From NCBI GenBank assembly GCA_905221615.1, contig CAJNDT010000602.1, positions 260,986 to 324,985 of the forward strand: DNA of 64,000 nucleotides. Reading direction: 5' to 3'. A program made the translations under genes and the position numbers. The notes under the pieces were generated by a model that saw only the letters and a program-made list of their open reading frames with translations, was not told where the DNA came from and did not search any database. The DNA is from Symbiodinium sp. CCMP2592 (Eukaryota; Sar; Dinophyceae; Suessiales; Symbiodiniaceae). Below, piece by piece: positions 62,199 to 64,000 of the stretch (within the stretch, counting starts at the first letter, position 1; the number at the start of each line of letters is the position of its first letter).

Positions 62199-64000
62199 TT
62201 TCTGCATAGAAGCCTAAATGCTTTGAATACAGCAAGGGATTCTGGTTTGCTGTTCTGGAGGCCCCCGGCAGGCCGCTGCACTATTGAGGGGACCTTTTCA
62301 TCCGAACTATTGCGGGGTGGGCAGCTATCGTATACTACCCCTTAGAAAAGTTGTTGGGATGGCTTTTTTAATAAGGGGTTTATATAAGAAACCTATAGAT
62401 CTGGCAGCCGTGCAAAACCAGAGTTTGGAGCTTTGGCCTGAATCCCTGAAGGCTGGAGACTTGAGGTTTCTATATAGAAGCCTTATGGTTTTGAATACAG
62501 CAAGGGATTCTGGTTTGCTGTTCTGGAGGCCCCCGGCAGGCCGCTGCACTATTGAGGGGACCTTTTCATCCGAACTATTGTGGGGTGGGCAGCTATCGTA
62601 TACTACCCCTTAGAAAAGTTGTTGGGGTGGCTTTTTTAATAAGGGGTTTATATAAGAAACCTATAGATCTGGCAGCCGTGCAAAACCAGAGTTTGGAGCT
62701 TTGGCCTGAATCCCTGAAGGCTGGAGACTTGAGGTTTCTATATAGAAGCCTTATGGTTTTGAATACAGCAAGGGATTCTGGTTTGCTGTTCTGGAGGCCC
62801 CCGGCAGGCCGCTGCACTATTGAGGGGACCTTTTCATCCGAACTATTGTGGGGTGGGCAGCTATCGTATACTACCCCTTAGAAAAGTTGTTGGGGTGGCT
62901 TTTTTAATAAGGGGTTTATATAAGAAACCTATAGATCTGGCAGCCGTGCAAAACCAGAGTTTGGAGCTTTGGCCTGAATCCCTGAAGGCTGGAGACTTGA
63001 GGTTTCTATATAGAAGCCTTATGGTTTTGAATACAGCAAGGGATTCTGGTTTGCTGTTCTGGAGGCCCCCGGCAGGCCGCTGCACTATTGAGGGGACCTT
63101 TTCATCCGAACTATTGTGGGGTGGGCAGCTATCGTATACTACCCCTTAGAAAAGTTGTTGGGATGGCTTTTTTAATAAGGGGTTTATATAAGAAACCTAT
63201 AGATCTGGCAGCCGTGCAAAACCAGAGTTGGAGCTTTGGCCTGAATCCCTGAAGGCTGGAGACTTGAGGTTTCTATATAGAAGCCTTATGGTTTTGAATA
63301 CAGCAAGGGATTCTGGTTTGCTGTTCTGGAGGCCCCCGGCAGGCCGCTGCACTATTGAGGGGACCTTTTCATCCGAACTATTGTGGGGTGGGCAGCTATC
63401 GTATACTACCCCTTAGAAAAGTTGTTGGGATGGCTTTTTTAATAAGGGGTTTATATAAGAAACCTATAGATCTGGCAGCCGTGCAAAACCAGAGTTGGAG
63501 CTTTGGCCTGAATCCCTGAAGGCTGGAGACTTGAGGTTTCTATATAGAAGCCTTATGGTTTTGAATACAGCAAGGGATTCTGGTTTGCTGTTCTGGAGGC
63601 CCCCGGCAGGCCGCTGCACTATTGAGGGGACCTTTTCATCCGAACTATTGTGGGGTGGGCAGCTATCGTATACTACCCCTTAGAAAAGTTGTTGGGGTGG
63701 CTTTTTTAATAAGGGGTTTATATAAGAAACCTATAGATCTGGCAGCCGTGCAAAACCAGAGTTTGGAGCTTTGGCCTGAATCCCTGAAGGCTGGAGACTT
63801 GAGGTTTCTATATAGAAGCCTTATGGTTTTGAATACAGCAAGGGATTCTGGTTTGCTGTTCTGGAGGCCCCCGGCAGGCCGCTGCACTATTGAGGGGACC
63901 TTTTCATCCGAACTATTGTGGGGTGGGCAGCTATCGTATACTACCCCTTAGAAAAGTTGTTGGGATGGCTTTTTTAATAAGGGGTTTATATAAGAAACCT
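62199..64000. repeat. satellite array, 267/268-bp unit, at least 6.7 copies
   Basis: The unit (e.g. from GGACCTTTTCATCCGAACTA) starts near 62290, 62558, 62826, 63094, 63361, 63628 and 63896 and continues past the window end. Copies are almost identical: a G/A difference in GGG(A/G)TGGCTTTTTTA and loss of one T in GAGTTTGGAGC (copies near 63.23 and 63.49 kb). The array begins inside a diverged unit (CATAGAAGCCTAAATGCTTT). 62-109-codon frames recur only because the unit repeats. Confidence 0.95.

Noticed and set aside
62284-63951. Repeated 109-codon and 74-codon frames
   Set aside because: The unit is not a multiple of three, so the frame simply runs into the next copy in another frame; no start context or domain. 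Treated as satellite.
1-64000. CRISPR array, phage or bacterial operon
   Set aside because: Direct repeats found are satellites, microsatellites or tandem duplications without spacer structure; genes are intron-bearing and no ribosome-binding-site pattern exists.

Overview
The window looks like nuclear DNA of a dinoflagellate (Symbiodiniaceae- or Polarella-like; the species cannot be fixed from sequence alone). Evidence: TTTAGGG-type (plant/dinoflagellate) telomere-like tracts throughout; a dinoflagellate spliced-leader (DinoSL) remnant at the 5' end of a retroelement; introns starting GT, GC or GA; many short inverted-repeat elements, several of which are exactly the introns of readable genes (introner behaviour); and runs of neighbouring genes on one strand. 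No rRNA, tRNA, CRISPR array or bacterial operon was seen.

Layout. 0-13 kb: mostly minus-strand multi-exon genes. The best is a type I (ARSB-like) sulfatase at 5967-8111 with four exons. Upstream of it on the same strand lie an unknown membrane-protein gene (8469-10260), a probable MFS-transporter fragment (about 10.7-11.6 kb) and further unnamed exons to 13 kb. 13-22 kb: GGTTC-rich and degenerate telomeric repeats, a 5'-truncated non-LTR retrotransposon with its target-site duplication (15788-18170), three decayed 3' ends of related elements, and an unusual G/C-tract element (21.1-21.84 kb). 22.5-27.7 kb: an essentially full-length non-LTR retrotransposon with 11-bp TSD, poly(A) and DinoSL remnant, carrying RT plus restriction-like endonuclease; it sits in a minus-strand reading frame. 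28-57 kb: scattered short exons, about 30 MITE/introner-like inverted repeats, many microsatellites, a TIR-domain gene (54438-54923) and its upstream neighbour. 58-62.2 kb: at least three plus-strand genes in tandem (eight, five and two or more exons) in which splicing in phase is readable, in DNA strongly enriched for CTCT on the coding strand. 62.2 kb to the end: a 267/268-bp satellite array running off the window.

The genes do not form an operon or pathway. The coherent biology is genome dynamics: retroelements copied from trans-spliced RNA, and several unrelated families of small inverted-repeat elements with 4-bp target duplications that act as introns. Most products cannot be named. Exons were placed by reading frame, splice phase and local codon sense, with no transcript data.
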